64,000 bases of DNA from Myxocyprinus asiaticus (taxonomy: Eukaryota; Chordata; Actinopteri; Cypriniformes; Catostomidae), in contig NC_059382.1 of the NCBI RefSeq assembly GCF_019703515.2, positions 16,099,001 through 16,163,000 on the forward strand, given 5' to 3'. The translations under genes and the position numbers were made by a program. Below, in pieces: positions 24,595-35,700 of this stretch; within the stretch, counting starts at the first letter, position 1, and each line of letters starts with the position of its first letter. The notes beneath the pieces are model-generated. The model did not search any database. It worked only from the letters and a program-made list of their open reading frames with translations, and was not told the origin of the DNA.

Positions 24595-26170
24595 CAGGTG
24601 CATCTCAATAAATTAGAATGTTGTGGAAAAGTTCATTTATTTCAGTAATTCAACTCAAATTGTGAAACTCGTGTATTAAATAAATTCAATGCACACAGAC
24701 TGAAGTAGTTTAAGTCTTTGGTTCTTTTAATTGTGATGATTTTGGCTCACATTTAACAAAAACCCACCAATTCACTATCTCAACAAATTAGAATATGGTG
24801 ACATGCCAATCAGCTAATCAAATCAAAACACCTGCAAAGGTTTCCTGAGCCTTGAAAATGGTCTCTCAGTTTGGTTCACTAGGCTACACAATCATGGGGA
24901 AGACTGCTGATCTGACAGTTGTCCAGAAGACAATCATTGACACCCTTCACAAGGAGGGTAAGCCACAAACATTCATTGCCAAAGAATCTGGCTGTTCACA
25001 GAGTGCTGTATCCAAGCATGTTAACAGAAAGTTGAGTGGAAGGAAAAAGTGTGGAAGAAAAAGATGCACAACCAACCGAGAGAACCGCAGCCTTATGATT
25101 GTCAAGCAAAATCGATTCAAGAATTTGGGTGAACTTCACAAGGAATGGATTGAGGCTGGGGTCAAGGCATCAAGAGCCACCACACACAGACATGTCAAGG
25201 AATTTGGCTACAGTTGTCATATTCCTCTTGTTAAGCTACTCCTGAACCACAGACAACGTCAGAGGCGTCTTACCTGGGCTAAGGAGAAGAACTGGACTGT
25301 TGCCCAGTGGTCCAAAGTCCTCTTTTCAGATGAGAGCAAGTTTTGTATTTCATTTGGAAACCAAGGTCCTAGAGTCTGGAGGAAGGGTGGAGAAGCTCAT
25401 AGCCCAAGTTGCTTGAAGTCCAGTGTTACGTTTCCACAGTCTGTGATGATTTGGGGTGCAATGTCATCTGCTGGTGTTGGTCCATTGTGTTTTTTGAAAA
25501 CCAAAGTCACTGCACCCAAAATTTCTTGGTAAACGGAGCACTTCATGCTTCTGCTGACCAGCTTTTTAAAGATGCTGATTTCATTTTCCAGCAGAATTTG
25601 GCACCTGCCCACACTGCCAAAAGCACCAAAAGTTGGTTAAATGACCATGGTGTTGGTGTGCTTGACTGGCCAGCAAACTCACCAGACCTGAACCCCATAG
25701 AGAATCTATGGGGTATTGTCAAGAGGAAAATGAGAAACAAGAGACCAAAAAATGCAGATGAGCTGAAGGCCACTGTCAAAGAAACCTGGGCTTCCATACC
25801 ACCTCAGCAGTGCCACAAACTGATCACCTCCATGCCACGCCGAATTGAGGCAGTAATTAAAGCAAAAGGAGCCCCTACCAAGTATTGAGTACATATACAG
25901 TAAATGAACATACTTTCCAGAAGGCCAACAATTCACTAAAAATGTTTTTTTTTTATTGGTCTTATGATGTATTCTAATTTTTTGAGATAGTGAATTGGTG
26001 GGTTTTTGTTAAATGTGAGCCAAAATCATCACAATTAAAAGAACCAAAGACTTAAACTACTTCAGTCTGTGTGCACTGAATTTATTTAATACACGAGTTT
26101 CACAATTTGAGTTGAATTACTGAAATAAATGAACTTTTCCACGACATTCTAATTTATTGAGATGCACCTG
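24595..26170 (+). mobile_element. Tc1/mariner element, complete ends, TA-flanked
   Basis: The left end CAGGTGCATCTCAATAAATT and the right end are near-perfect inverted copies. Similarity extends about 200 bp inward, including the GATTTTGGCTCACATTTAAC region. TA flanks both ends. It carries one interrupted transposase on the same strand. It lies just upstream (on the minus strand) of the most 5' block of copy C, where further exons would be expected. Confidence 0.93.
24852..25888 (+). pseudogene. Tc1 transposase with a stop, a frameshift and a changed catalytic residue
   Basis: The first frame (24852-25532) starts with an extended leader, then MGKTADLTVVQKTIIDTLHK, the DNA-binding half and the first catalytic aspartate in VLFSDESKF, through PQSVMIWGAMSSAGVG. 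It ends at TAA at 25530-25532. The second frame, ending at 25888, continues with LFKDADFIFQQNLAPAHTAK, the glutamate motif NPIENLWGIVK, and GAPTKY at the C-terminus. Where family members have aspartate in QQD, this copy has asparagine, so the second catalytic residue is lost as well. The likely original start is the inner ATG at 24894. Confidence 0.9.
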
Positions 26171-27445
26171 TATTCATCCATCTCTGATTCTTGAGATAAG
26201 GGACAAAACATGTCTTGCATGCAAAAGCCCTCTTTATTTCAAATATCAAGAAATTCATTATAAAAAAAATTCTTAGATTTAAATACGAAGTTAAATCTAA
26301 ATTATATATGTATGCTCAGGGCATTTATTACTTACATTTTTAAATAATGTCATTATAATTTTTTTTTTTAAATGCATGCTCCATACTTGGAAGCACATGT
26401 AACTTAACTCTGTTCAGAGTAAGAGGTCACAATTTTTAACTGTCAAATAAAGTTTTTTTAAGATGCAACAAATTCATTTATACAAACTATCAGATGAAAG
26501 GTAGGGACCTGTAAGATATCAAACAATTCATAAAGTAAACTTAAAATTATATTTTCCATAAACACTACCTATCGAAGTTGTGTCCTCACTATGAGTCAAC
26601 TCTGTCAAATTTTTTATAATCCTGAACACTGTAAATCAGACAATGTCATGATCATCTATAACTCTGAGTACCCCATTCCCACTTCCTGCTCATGGTGGAT
26701 GCAACAGTAGGACACATCATGGTCTGGTAAGTTATATATATATATATTTAACAAACAGTGTTTAAACCTGGTATGTCATTTCTGTGCCACTAGCGCCACC
26801 AAACGGAATTGCAAAACTAAACAATGTTTTCACAGTTTTCTGAATACACCGCCCCCGCCTGCCACTGGTTGAGTAACGTTGTTGGGGCGGGTCTAAGCGG
26901 GTCTCTCAAAACAAGTAATTTTCCAAGCAGCACAGAAACACAGGGCTTGTAGTTTCCAAGAAAATTAATCCAAGAAAATATTAAGCTGGGATAGAAGAAA
27001 GTATTTTAACACAGAAAAAGTTACATACTTCAGCTTTACGTCTCTGCAGTCACAGCTTCAATACGTCAACACCGTCATCCCATTGTGATAATTTCTGTTG
27101 TGAATTGTGGAACAATTTTGGCATTTTAGTTTAGGTTTTAGAGCCACCTTTAACTGAGAAAAAAAAAAAAAATGGCTTCAATGTACATCATATGCTTAAA
27201 GGTGCTATATGTAAGACAGACAGCAAGCGTTTGAAATGGGTACTGCAGAATTCCAAAATTCAAAATATTGGAGAGTGGTCTGCCCCGCCCCAGACTCAAA
27301 ATCAAGTGTTCTAAATTGAAGCGAGAGCATGGAAAGAAGCTACATGGAAACACGCCCTATCAGCACATATATTGTGTCTCCAACTTGTGATATATATAGG
27401 CCTACACAAAACCCTTTTCTAGTGAATATATAGGCTCTAAAAAGC
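26171..27445. other. Intergenic stretch with MITE debris and no gene seen
   Basis: AT-rich sequence. The part around 26,760-26,935 (GCGCCACCAAACGGAATTGC) and the TTAAAGGTGCTATATGTAAG motif at about 27,196 resemble pieces of fish MITEs of the TTAA-flanked type found complete at 27,446-27,865. No complete ends can be paired with confidence. Confidence 0.45.
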
Positions 27446-27865
27446 TTAAAGGTGCTGTAAGTGATTTTTTTCACTGAAATAGGTGTCATGAAATATCACA
27501 CCTGTCACAGGTAACAGCCCTATGCTGGGTAAACAGCAGGGAAAAGATGTCAGAGTGCCGGGATCAGATCCTTTGTTAAGCCAATCAGAAGACTTTCTGC
27601 CTGTCAATCATTGTGCACGTTCACAGGGCAGCCCATAATGCTTGTATAAGTGCTGGTATGGTGTACTGACAGTGAAATGCTTATGCGGACCATCTGCTCC
27701 AACACAACGGTCTCTACTGTGTGTGTGTTTGTGTGTTTGTGTGTGCGTGTGTGCGTGTGCGCGTGTCCTTTGAGTGCGAGGTTTTGGAAAGTGCGGGCAC
27801 GGCTAATTCAACGGTTTGTCTGGTGGAAGTTCCAGAATGGCTAAAATCGCCTACAGCACCTTTAA
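27446..27865. mobile_element. TTAA-flanked MITE (piggyBac-like or PIF/Harbinger-like)
   Basis: The left end TTAAAGGTGCTGTAAGTGAT and the right end ATCGCCTACAGCACCTTTAA are inverted copies, with TTAA at each extremity (27446-27449 and 27862-27865). The interior of about 410 bp has a GT-rich microsatellite (27,720-27,770) and no coding frame. TTAA flanks fit piggyBac; the TAA/TTA target of PIF/Harbinger is the alternative. Confidence 0.7.
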
Positions 27866-28849
27866 TTTGGTAAATATAGTTTTCCTGAGCAACCACTGGG
27901 TGGCGCCATGATGATTCTTATTGCCTGTTTTCTGTTTCTGGTCTGGAGACACAATGTAAAACTACAAAACGAGCAATCCAGACAGAGAACAACAACCATT
28001 TAAGTTTTTTTGGAGTAAAACTTAAATGCAGGCTTAACTTGAGCAGCAGAATTGAGTAATGGCACTATAGAGCCACATGTTTTTTGCCCATTTTTACAAA
28101 TGTAATACTTTAAACATCACATTACCCACTAAGAATGTGAGCTGATGCGAGTGAAAACACTGGAGACCAGAAACTGAAAACAGACATGGAACACTTCCGT
28201 GTTCAGGAAAAAGGTGGAAAGGGCATTGTAACAGATCAAAGTCTCCGTCATTTCAAATTAAGAGTCCAGCTTGTTTATGTTTAAAAGTCCCATGTTATGC
28301 ACCAAAACTTTCTAGTCATTATTGGGATTTTGGTTGCACAATAAACTGCATTTGAGATGTTATTCATTTTGGACTCTTGTAGCTTCTATATCTGTACCCA
28401 TCATAGTAAGGAAAGACAAATAATTGTTTTTAACATTCAATAAATTGATAAAAATAAAAAAAACTATCAGACGAGTAATTGGTTATTATTGTGTTTTCAC
28501 CACCTAGTTATCGGTATCGGCAAAATCCACTATCGGTCGACCTCTACTGTAACTGACATCTCTAGTGATAACATTTGTTGGTCAGTAGTCAAAAGTCTTC
28601 TTTAAGCCATTCGGAACAAATAAGTACTGAAAGAACAAGAGAGACACACTTACTGTACATTAAATTAAGGCCACTTGTGTGTTAATGTGCATATGGAATT
28701 ACATACTGGAAGACCAGGTAAAAAATATTCACATACAGCTGAGATATCCTGAGAAGAACACAGATCTGAAGTTAAATACCACCTTCCGCTGACCAGCACT
28801 AGCAAGAAGGAAATCATTGTTAATGGCTGTGACATAATTAAAGGCTGTT
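27866..28849. other. Intergenic stretch with repeat fragments
   Basis: No gene is seen. The piece CGGTATCGGCAAAATCCACTATCGG (28,510-28,535) is of a type that recurs in fish repeats, but no boundaries are visible. Confidence 0.4.
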
Positions 28850-28886
28850 GGCTTATACAGAGTGTATGTGTCTTTCTGTCCCTCTC

Positions 28887-29634
28887 CGCTCTCTGTCACT
28901 GGAGTATCCCTGCTTTCCTTCATGGGGAAACCCCTTTGGGGTGGTCTCTCTGAGTAAAGTGGTGATGACAGACACATCACTCACAGGTTGGGACGCGGTG
29001 TGCGAAGGCAGAATTGTGAATGAGGTTTGGCCCGCGTCACTACAGAAAGCGCATATAAACTTTCTGGGGTTACTGACAGTGTTTCTAGCATTGAAGCACT
29101 TTGTACAGTTCCTTCAAGACCACAATGTCCTAGTCAGACTGGACAACATGACAACAGTGGCATACATAAACAGACAGGGGGGCATGCATTCACAGCAGCT
29201 ACACAGCCTGGCACAAAAGCTGATTGTGTGGAGCAGTGCACACTTTCTCTCATTACGGGCGACGCACGTTACAGGAGCGATGAATACAGGGCAGATCTCC
29301 TGTCCAGGTGGAATCCTCTTTATGGAGAATGGAGACTTCACCCTCAGGTGATGAGTCAGCTGTGGGAGAGATACGGGCGAGCTGCCGTAGATCTCTTCGC
29401 ATCGCACAAATATGCTGATTGCCCTCTGTTCTTCTCTCTGGCGAGAGATGGTGCTTCTATGGGTGTGGATGCTCTAGCGAATCCTTGGTCAATCACGCTA
29501 ATTTACACGTTTCCTCTACTGAGTCTGATCATTCCAACTCTAAAAAGAGTAAGAGAATATGGTCACTCAGTCATACTGATCGGCCAGAACTGCCGAGTAT
29601 CTCTTTGGGCCTGGCCCATAAGAGGCTAAATTTG
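28887..29634 (+). pseudogene. DIRS reverse transcriptase/RNase H remnant
   Basis: The frame through about 29,290 shows DTSLTGWDAVCEGR, INFLGLLTVFLALKHF and LVRLDNMTTVAYINRQGG, the RNase H core and the conserved DNMTTVAYIN motif. After a one-base loss near 29,290 the continuation (ADLLSRWNPLYGEWRLHPQV, then GRAAVDLFASHKYADCPLFF) runs in another frame to 29,626. The polymerase palm with the catalytic aspartates is absent. This was one ORF in the parent element. Confidence 0.8.
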
Positions 29635-30430
29635 AGTGTCACGGGTTTACCCCCCAGGGTGACTGAAACGATTCAGAGTGCAAGAGCTGCTTCAACGCGC
29701 TCTGCGTATGATCGGAAATGGGCTGTGTTTGAGCAGTGGTGTGCACATAGACACATTGTTCCATTTTTATGTTCAGTGGCAGATGTTTGGTGTTTTTTGC
29801 AGGAACTTTTAGATAAAGGCAGGGCCTTTTCTACCATCAAAGTTTATCTTGCTGCTATATTGGCTTGTCATGTGGGAACAGACTCAAATACAATGGGTCA
29901 ACACCTGCTTGTTTCCAGATTTATGAGGGGTGCAAGACGTTTAAACAGGGTGTCAAAACTACTGGTTCCGTCATGGGATCTGTCCGTGGTCCTGAACACA
30001 CTTTCGCAGCCTCCTTTTGAGCCAGTTGAAAGTATAGAATTAAAGCTCCTTTTGCTAAAGGCAGCTTTATTATTGGCCTTAACAACTGCAAAGCGGGTTA
30101 GTGAACTACATGCTTTGTCATTTCATCGCTCTTGTATGTGCTTTGCGGTGGATTTATTGAGAATGTCTTTTAAAACAAATCCAGCCTTTGTGCCTAAGGT
30201 GAGCTACTCTGCGTTCAGCTGTAAACTGGTGGAATAATAGTCTGGGGCTGCAACCTCTGGAGGGCTTGAGAGCTCATTCAGAGGCATGGCTACCTCGTGG
30301 GCGCTGTTTAAAGGCATTTCAGTCCAGGACATCTGTGCAGCTGTGAGTTGGGCATTACCTCACACTTTTGTCCAATTTTATAGATTGTATGTCACAGAGC
30401 CATCACTTGGCTTATTCAGTCCTTGGTGTG
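29560..30430 (+). pseudogene. DIRS tyrosine recombinase, broken at the C-terminus
   Basis: A frame ending at 30,237 gives AASTRSAYDRKWAVFEQWC (SAM-like N-terminal domain), KVYLAAILACHVG, then LLLLKAALLLALTTAKRVSELHALS, where the arginine in KRVSEL corresponds to the first catalytic Arg. After a frame change the rest can be followed as GMATSWALFKGISVQDICAA and HTFVQFYRLYV; the latter holds the expected catalytic tyrosine (FYR). The histidine/arginine box lies across the break near 30,270. The enzyme would have integrated a circular cDNA. Confidence 0.8.
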
Positions 30431-31196
30431 GGTAGTCAATCTGCCGATTGATTGCAAATTGATTGGGTGAGTGTACATTGGACACTACAAGTCGATTGAC
30501 TGTCTGCTTCGGACAGCATATCTGCAATACGGGAGTTGGCTATATCCCATATATACTGAATGAATGTTAGAAAGAGAACATTAGGTTACTCACGTAAACC
30601 CAGTTCTCTGATAACAGGAGTGAGGTATCTCACCACACTTCCCTCCTTGTAGTTGCATGGAGAAGAGATATGCAGAGAATGAAATAGGCACCTATGACAG
30701 TGGTTTATATAGGGAGGTTGGACTCCCTCATCACCACTGTGATTGGTCTGTCAACTGACAGACTGGATGTTATTGGTGCTTCCATGATTGGAACACGTTC
30801 CTTTTAGCAGAATTAGCTACCTAAAGTTGGTTTTAGGTTCAATATTTGTCAGATTTTCGGTCTCTCATAACCCGCACTCTCTGAAGGTGACAATCTTATT
30901 AAGATATCTTTAGCACAATAAGGTTAAAGAATATATAACCATATGATATGGGCATAAAATTTTGTACTCAAAACAGGCAACGTTTGTGGTAGCTGGAAAA
31001 TGAAATCTGAAAATGCTCTGACATGCTTTCTTTGCCTAGACTAGCAGATGTAAGGGACCGTCTGAAAATGCCACCCACTGTGCTAAAAAATCAGTGTTGT
31101 CCAAGCATTCAATCAATTGACGCATGCCTGTTACTTTGTCTGTTAAAGGGATTGTTCTCCCAAAAATGAAAATTCAGTCATTGTTTACTCACCCCT

Positions 31197-31200
31197 GTGT

Positions 31201-31250
<50 letters not shown>
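31197..31250. repeat. (GT)n(TA)n microsatellite
   Basis: GT units are followed by TA units directly up to the left end of a Tc1-derived MITE at 31,251. Left of it, at about 31,146-31,195, lies a piece of the AAGGGATAGTTCTCCC-type MITE found complete at 61,663-61,919. Sequence 30,881-31,145 shows nothing recognisable. Confidence 0.88.
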
Positions 31251-31253
<3 letters not shown>

Positions 31254-31766
31254 TACCGGTCAAAAGTTTTGAAACACTTGACTGAAATGTTTCTCATAAT
31301 CTTAAAAATCTTTCGATCTGAAGGCATATGCTTAAATGTTTAAAATTAGTTTTGTAGACAAAAATATAATTGTGCCACCATATTAATTTATTTCATTATA
31401 AAACTAAAATGTAATAAAAAAATAAATAAAAAAAAGTTTTTGAAATTGATGACTTGGACCATATAATAAAGAAAAGCAGCCAATAAATGCCCAACATAGA
31501 TAGGAACTCCTTCAATACTGTTTAAAAAGCATCCCAGGGTGATACCTCAAGATGTTGGTTGAGAAAATGTTAAGAGTACATGTCTGCAAATTCTAGGCAA
31601 AGGGTGACTACTTTGAAGATGCTAAAATATAACATAGTTTTTATTTATTTTGGATTTTGGTTAGTCACAACATAATTCCCATAGTTCCATTTATGTTACT
31701 CCATAGTTTTGCTGACTTTACTATTATTCTAAAATGTGCAGGAAGAAAATTATAATAAAGAATGAG
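31251..31766 (+). mobile_element. Tc1-derived MITE, right end lost
   Basis: It starts CACTACCGGTCAAAAGTTTTG and shares its length, inverted, with the complete copy at 18,159-18,702. Similarity runs to about 31,766 and stops just before the opposite terminal repeat. Confidence 0.82.
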
Positions 31767-31789
31767 TGTTATGTAAGTGTTATATATAT

Positions 31790-31990
31790 ATTTTTTCTTC
31801 CCCTTTTTCTCCCCAATTTGGAATGCCGATTCCCAACGCGCTCTAAGTCCTCGTGGTGGCGTAGTGACTCAATTCGAGTGGCGGAGGACGAATCTCAGTT
31901 GTCTCCGCGTCTGAGACTGTCAACCCATGCATCTTATCACGTGGCTTGTTGAGCGCATTACCGCGAAGACACAGCGCGTGTGGAGGCTTT
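31790..31990 (-). mobile_element. tRNA-derived SINE, 3' part only
   Basis: The left side reads CCCCAATTTGGAATGCC, the reverse complement of the SINE tail. The body GTCCTCGTGGTGGCGTAGTGA follows, and similarity ends at GTGTGGAGGCTTT near 31,990. The tRNA-like head is missing, and the next repeat starts at once. Confidence 0.8.
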
Positions 31991-32150
31991 ATTTTCTATT
32001 CACTTTTTAATTTGTATTCTATATTTTTATTATCTCTGCCTTGTTGTTGTATTGTTTGTGTACTGGAAACTTATGTCACCAAGACAAATTCCTTTTATGT
32101 GTATGCATACTTGGCAATAAAGCTCATTCTGATTCTGATTCTGATTTTGA
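31991..32150 (+). mobile_element. 3'-end fragment of an L2/CR1-type LINE
   Basis: It contains CACCAAGACAAATTCCTT and ACTTGGCAATAAAGCTCATT followed by GATTCT repeats, a LINE tail common in fish. It is the same family as the minus-strand fragment at 7,676-7,840. No reverse transcriptase sequence remains. Confidence 0.75.
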
Positions 32151-32204
32151 ATATGTTAAGGGGTATTTTTATTATTTCCGCAGCAGCAGCCAACCCTAAA
32201 CCCC

Positions 32205-32602
32205 CCATTTTTGCCATTTTTGACCTAATATTGACTTAAAGACATGTTGCATACTGTGGCAACTCAAAAACAAACACAAAGACAATGTTAAGCTTCATTT
32301 AATGATCCAAATTGCTTTCAGCTGTGTTTGATATAATGACAAGTGATTTTCTTGTACCAAATTAGCAATTTAGCATGATTACTCAAGGATAAGGTGTTGG
32401 AGTGATGGCTGCTGGAAATGGGGCCTGTCTAGATTTGATCAAAAATGACTTTTTTCAAATAGTGATGGTGCTGTTTTTTTACATCAGTAATGTTCTGAGT
32501 ATACTTTGTGATCAGTTAAATGCCACTTTGGTGAAATAAAGTACCAATTTCTTTCCTAAACAGCAAAATCTGTACATTATTCCAAACTTTTGGTCGCCAG
32601 TA
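32205..32602 (-). mobile_element. Tc1/mariner fragment (right third), cut at its left side
   Basis: The segment follows the right part of the element at 50,433-51,623 (for example AAACACAAAGACAATGTTAAGC) and ends in CCAAACTTTTGGTCGCCAG. The right terminal repeat touches the long terminal repeat of the gypsy element, with TA at the junction. Confidence 0.82.
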
Positions 32603-32843
32603 TGTTTATTTTACAAACAAAACTCGCTTTTTAGCAGACTCAGCACAACACAGACTCTGGGTGTGTGCAGCTCTCTCTCCACTCACAGGCAGCTAGCTCA
32701 GTCTTAAAATCGTCTCCACTCTCACTGCAATGACAAACAGCTGTTAGAGACAATCAATGATAGGTGATGATCCTCACCGTTCTCATCTCCCGGTCTTGCT
32801 CTCCATTCACAAGCCAGCGCTCAACCACACCCCCATTACCACA
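32603..32843 (-). repeat. 3' long terminal repeat of the gypsy element (possibly truncated)
   Basis: Read on the minus strand it begins TGTGGTAATGGGGG and ends at AATAAACA. It differs from the right copy by scattered substitutions only. It abuts the Tc1 fragment on its left. Confidence 0.78.
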
Positions 32844-32999
32844 TACCCCCATCGCCTGACTCAGGCCAGGGAGCCATCCGGCCTGCCCAGTCCCCCCCCC
32901 CCCCAGAGAGGAAGTTCTCAACAGACATCTGCGCCCCCAGCCTGTGTGCCACCTCGAAATTAAACGGCTGAAGAGCCAGATACCAACGGGTGACCCTCA

Positions 33000-33787
33000 C
33001 GGTGATCCATCCTTCATGCGATGGAGCCACTCGAGCGGGGTGTGGTCCAAACAGAGGGAGAAAACCCATAAGTTAGTACCGAAGGGTGAGGACCACCCAC
33101 TTGATGGCCAGACACTCCTTCTCAATGGTGCTGTACATCGCCTCTCTTGTCGAAAGTTTCCAGCTAATGTACAACACCGGGCACTCCTCCTCCTCAACCA
33201 ATTGGGACAACACAGCTCCCAACCCCCTATCCGACACGTTGGTCTGTAAGACAAAAGGGAGAGGAAAATCAGGAGAATATAACAATGGCCCGCCACAAAG
33301 CACAGCTTTCACCTGCATAAAAGCCTGTTGGCACGGCTCCGACCACTGGAATGGGTCTGGGGTTCCCTTTCTAGTGAGATCAGTCAGTGGGCTGGTGACG
33401 TCCGAATAATTAGGTACAAACCTTCTATAATAGCCAGCCAGCACCAGGAACTGTCTCGCCTCCTTTTTTGGTCTTAGGCCTTGGGCAGGCCTCAATTGCT
33501 GTGGTCTTATCAATTTGGGGACACACCTGCCCGTGACCCAAGTGGAACCCCATATACTGTACTTCCACCCATCCAATTGCGCACTTCTTGGGGTTTGTCA
33601 TGTGTACCGCCCATCGCAGGTCAAGAACATATTGTATTTTGTTTTTGCCATTTGAAGGTCCCTCCTCCCAACTTTCCCTCATGACGTCTAAGACACTGCG
33701 AGGCTTATGCTCATATAATAATTCAAATGGGTAGACCTCTCGAACTGCGAATAACGGGTTCAAGCCACTTATCCCAATTCTGAGCAT
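33000..33787 (-). pseudogene. Gypsy integrase C-terminal piece fused to RT thumb and RNase H (pol remnant)
   Basis: From right to left: an integrase tail with PLFAVREV and LLYEHKPRSVLDVMRESWE, directly followed by RT thumb sequence (MTNPKKCAIG, VQYMGFHLGHGQVCPQIDK, GYYRRFVPNYSDV), then RNase H (SDRGLGAVLSQ, IEKECLAIKW, LDHTPLEWLHRMKD, RVTRWYLALQPF). The RT fingers and palm with the catalytic aspartates are absent, so an internal deletion joined integrase to RT. In RNase H the position before SDRGLG is asparagine-valine instead of aspartate-alanine. Several frame changes occur (33,425; 33,296; 33,073). The protein cannot be active. Confidence 0.85.
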
Positions 33788-33854
33788 TTTCCTGCACGAA
33801 CTTACGAATAATGTTTTTCAGGGTTTGATTAAACATTTGACCAAGCCATCCACC

Positions 33855-34497
33855 ATTGATTATACGTTTGTCAGAATCAATTTTATTCTCAATAAATCAT
33901 ACAGCTTGCGTAGTGTACGTAACATGAAAGTAGTGCCTTGATCAGTGAGGATTAATTTTGGAATCCCCACTCGGGATATGATTCTGAAGAGTGCCTCCAC
34001 AACACTACATGCTGAAATGTTGTGTAGAGGCACTGCTTCCGGATATCGTGTTGCGTAGTCCACCAGAACCAACACAAAATGATGCCCACGTGCCGTCCGC
34101 TCTAATGGCCCAATGAGGTCCATGCCAATTCTTTCGAAAAGGACCTCGATCAAAGGAAGTTGGCACAGTGGCGCTCTTGGGGTGGCCGTGGATTCAATAG
34201 CTGACATTCACGGCATGCTGCACACCAACGGCGAACATCCCCGTGAATGCCCGGCCAATAGAAACGGGCCATTAGGCGGTTAAGTGTTTTTTCTTGCCCT
34301 AAGTGACCTACCATTAGATTATGATGAGCCGTCTGGAATAGCATTTCCTGACAGCTCTTCGGTATCAACAACTGTGTTGTATCCTCTTTTGTCTGAGCAT
34401 CCTGCATCACTTGATACAACCAATCATTTATTATAGAAAAATACAGATATGAGAGTGCAATGTCTGGCTGAAGACGTTGACCATCAATCACTTTCAC
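33855..34497 (-). pseudogene. Gypsy integrase (zinc-binding and catalytic core), broken
   Basis: The right frame (34497-34150) holds the HHCC-type zinc-binding region: HHNLMVGHLGQEKTLNRLM, FYWPGIHGDVRRW and CAACREC. The left frame (34207-33860) holds the catalytic core: IGMDLIGPL with the first aspartate and LILTDQGTTF with the second. The glutamate region is lost at a stop near 33,860. A frameshift separates zinc finger and core near 34,190. It follows the protease directly, ahead of RT sequence. Confidence 0.85.
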
Positions 34498-34499
34498 TA

Positions 34500-35003
34500 T
34501 GTCGAAGGCGTGTCTAAGGGTTTCGTCTCGCGTCTGCTCCAGAGGGAAATCCCTTGCGGGAATCCTCTAAGGGCTGGGGAAACTGAGACTTTCCCCTCCC
34601 TTACGTCATCCTGACATGGAGATGACATAGACGGCCCTGGCTCCGCCTCCCCAGCCAGCGCATCGCAAACCACACACCGAGACACTTTGTTACAGGACCC
34701 ATCCACAAATATGTCCTGCAAAAAAGTGGTAAATGCCAGCCAATTCATACCCAAGATTAGCAGATGGGTGAGGCGGGGACTAACCTCAGCCTTAACACTA
34801 TGTTTTTGTCCCTGAAATTGAATAGTAATGGTCACTACCGGATAATCGTGGATATCACCATGCACACACCTCACCTTCACCCTGTGACTACCACCCAAAG
34901 CCTCGTCTTGAACCAGGCATTGATGGATTGAAGTTTGGTTGCAACACGAATCCACCAAGGCCTGGCATGTACCCCCCTTAATACTCACAGGTATACGGTA
35001 CAT
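34500..35003 (-). pseudogene. Gypsy retropepsin-type protease with altered active site
   Basis: The frame gives PVSIKGGTCQALVDSCCNQTS, then a long beta-rich stretch (VVTITIQFQGQKHSVKAEVS) and LLILGMNWL, the usual layout of gypsy aspartic proteases. The active-site triplet, normally Asp-Ser/Thr-Gly, reads Asp-Ser-Cys here. Such a change is expected to abolish activity. The protease lies between the CCHC knuckle and the integrase. Confidence 0.82.
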
Positions 35004-35700
35004 CCCAGCTCGATCGGGGGTACTTCAGGGACCCGAACCACTGTCTCCACCTCCATCACCGGGCATTGGTCCTGGAAATGCCCAGGTTCTCCACAGCTCC
35101 AGCAAACTGCCCCAGACTGCAATGTGAGCAGCCTGCAACCTGTGAGTGAGAGCAGAGAGGGACAGGGGAAACCGGCGGATGGTGCAGTCCCCAAAGCCGG
35201 GGAGCCGGTTTGGGACGGGGAACCCCCCATTTCCGGGGAGGAGGAACAGGACGGGAGGAAGGGGAGGGAAGAGAAGGAGGGGAGACAGGATAGAGAAAAA
35301 AAGTTCTCGGGGCCGAATACGCCACCATATTGTCCTCTGCCAGCTGGATGGCCGCGTGGAGCGACACTTGGCAATGGCACTGGACCCACTCCTCCGTCCC
35401 CTTCAGAAGCCGGGCGACAAACTGCTCCAGTACCACGAGGTCGATCACAGACCCGACAATGTGCTGCTTTGCCAGCAACCACCTCTGGCAGGCATCTCGG
35501 AGCTGCTGGGCGAAGGCAAACAGGTGGCTGTGCTCGCCAAGGGTCAGCGAGCGGAAATGTTGGCGCTGTTGCTCTGTAGACCAGCTGACCCATTGCAAGA
35601 TGGCTTTTTTCAAATCCGCATATGCCAGGAGGTTCTTCACTGGTAGCTGCTGTGCTGAGCATTGGGCCTCACCGGACAACAGCGGGATCAAGTGGACCAC
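34985..35700 (-). pseudogene. Gypsy gag: SCAN-related capsid region and CCHC zinc knuckle, frameshifted
   Basis: The frame from 35,700 gives AYADLKKAILQWVSWS, FRSLTLGEHSHLFAFAQQLR and DLVVLEQFVARLLKGTEEWV, the compact helical capsid domain related to SCAN. After a frame change the minus-strand frame ending near 34,985 carries CWSCGEPGHFQDQC, a C-X2-C-X4-H-X4-C zinc knuckle. The proline/serine-rich spacer between them (about 35,300-35,150) is read in a shifted frame. The plus-strand frames overlapping here are shadows. Confidence 0.8.

Larger units (their letters stand above)
28850..30880 (+). mobile_element. DIRS-type tyrosine-recombinase retrotransposon, 5'-truncated and decayed
   Basis: It contains, in order, an RNase H region and a lambda-integrase-type tyrosine recombinase. 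This order and the recombinase in place of an integrase are diagnostic of the DIRS order. The reverse transcriptase polymerase core is missing at the left. The end region (about 30,540-30,880) contains GAGAACATTAGGTTACTCACG, similar to the short terminal repeats of fish DIRS elements. Frameshifts occur, for example near 29,290. Confidence 0.85.

Noticed and set aside
28729..28980. Minus-strand frame of 83 codons as a missing 5' exon of MATE copy C
   Set aside because: It shows no MATE motif and overlaps the start of the DIRS remnant.
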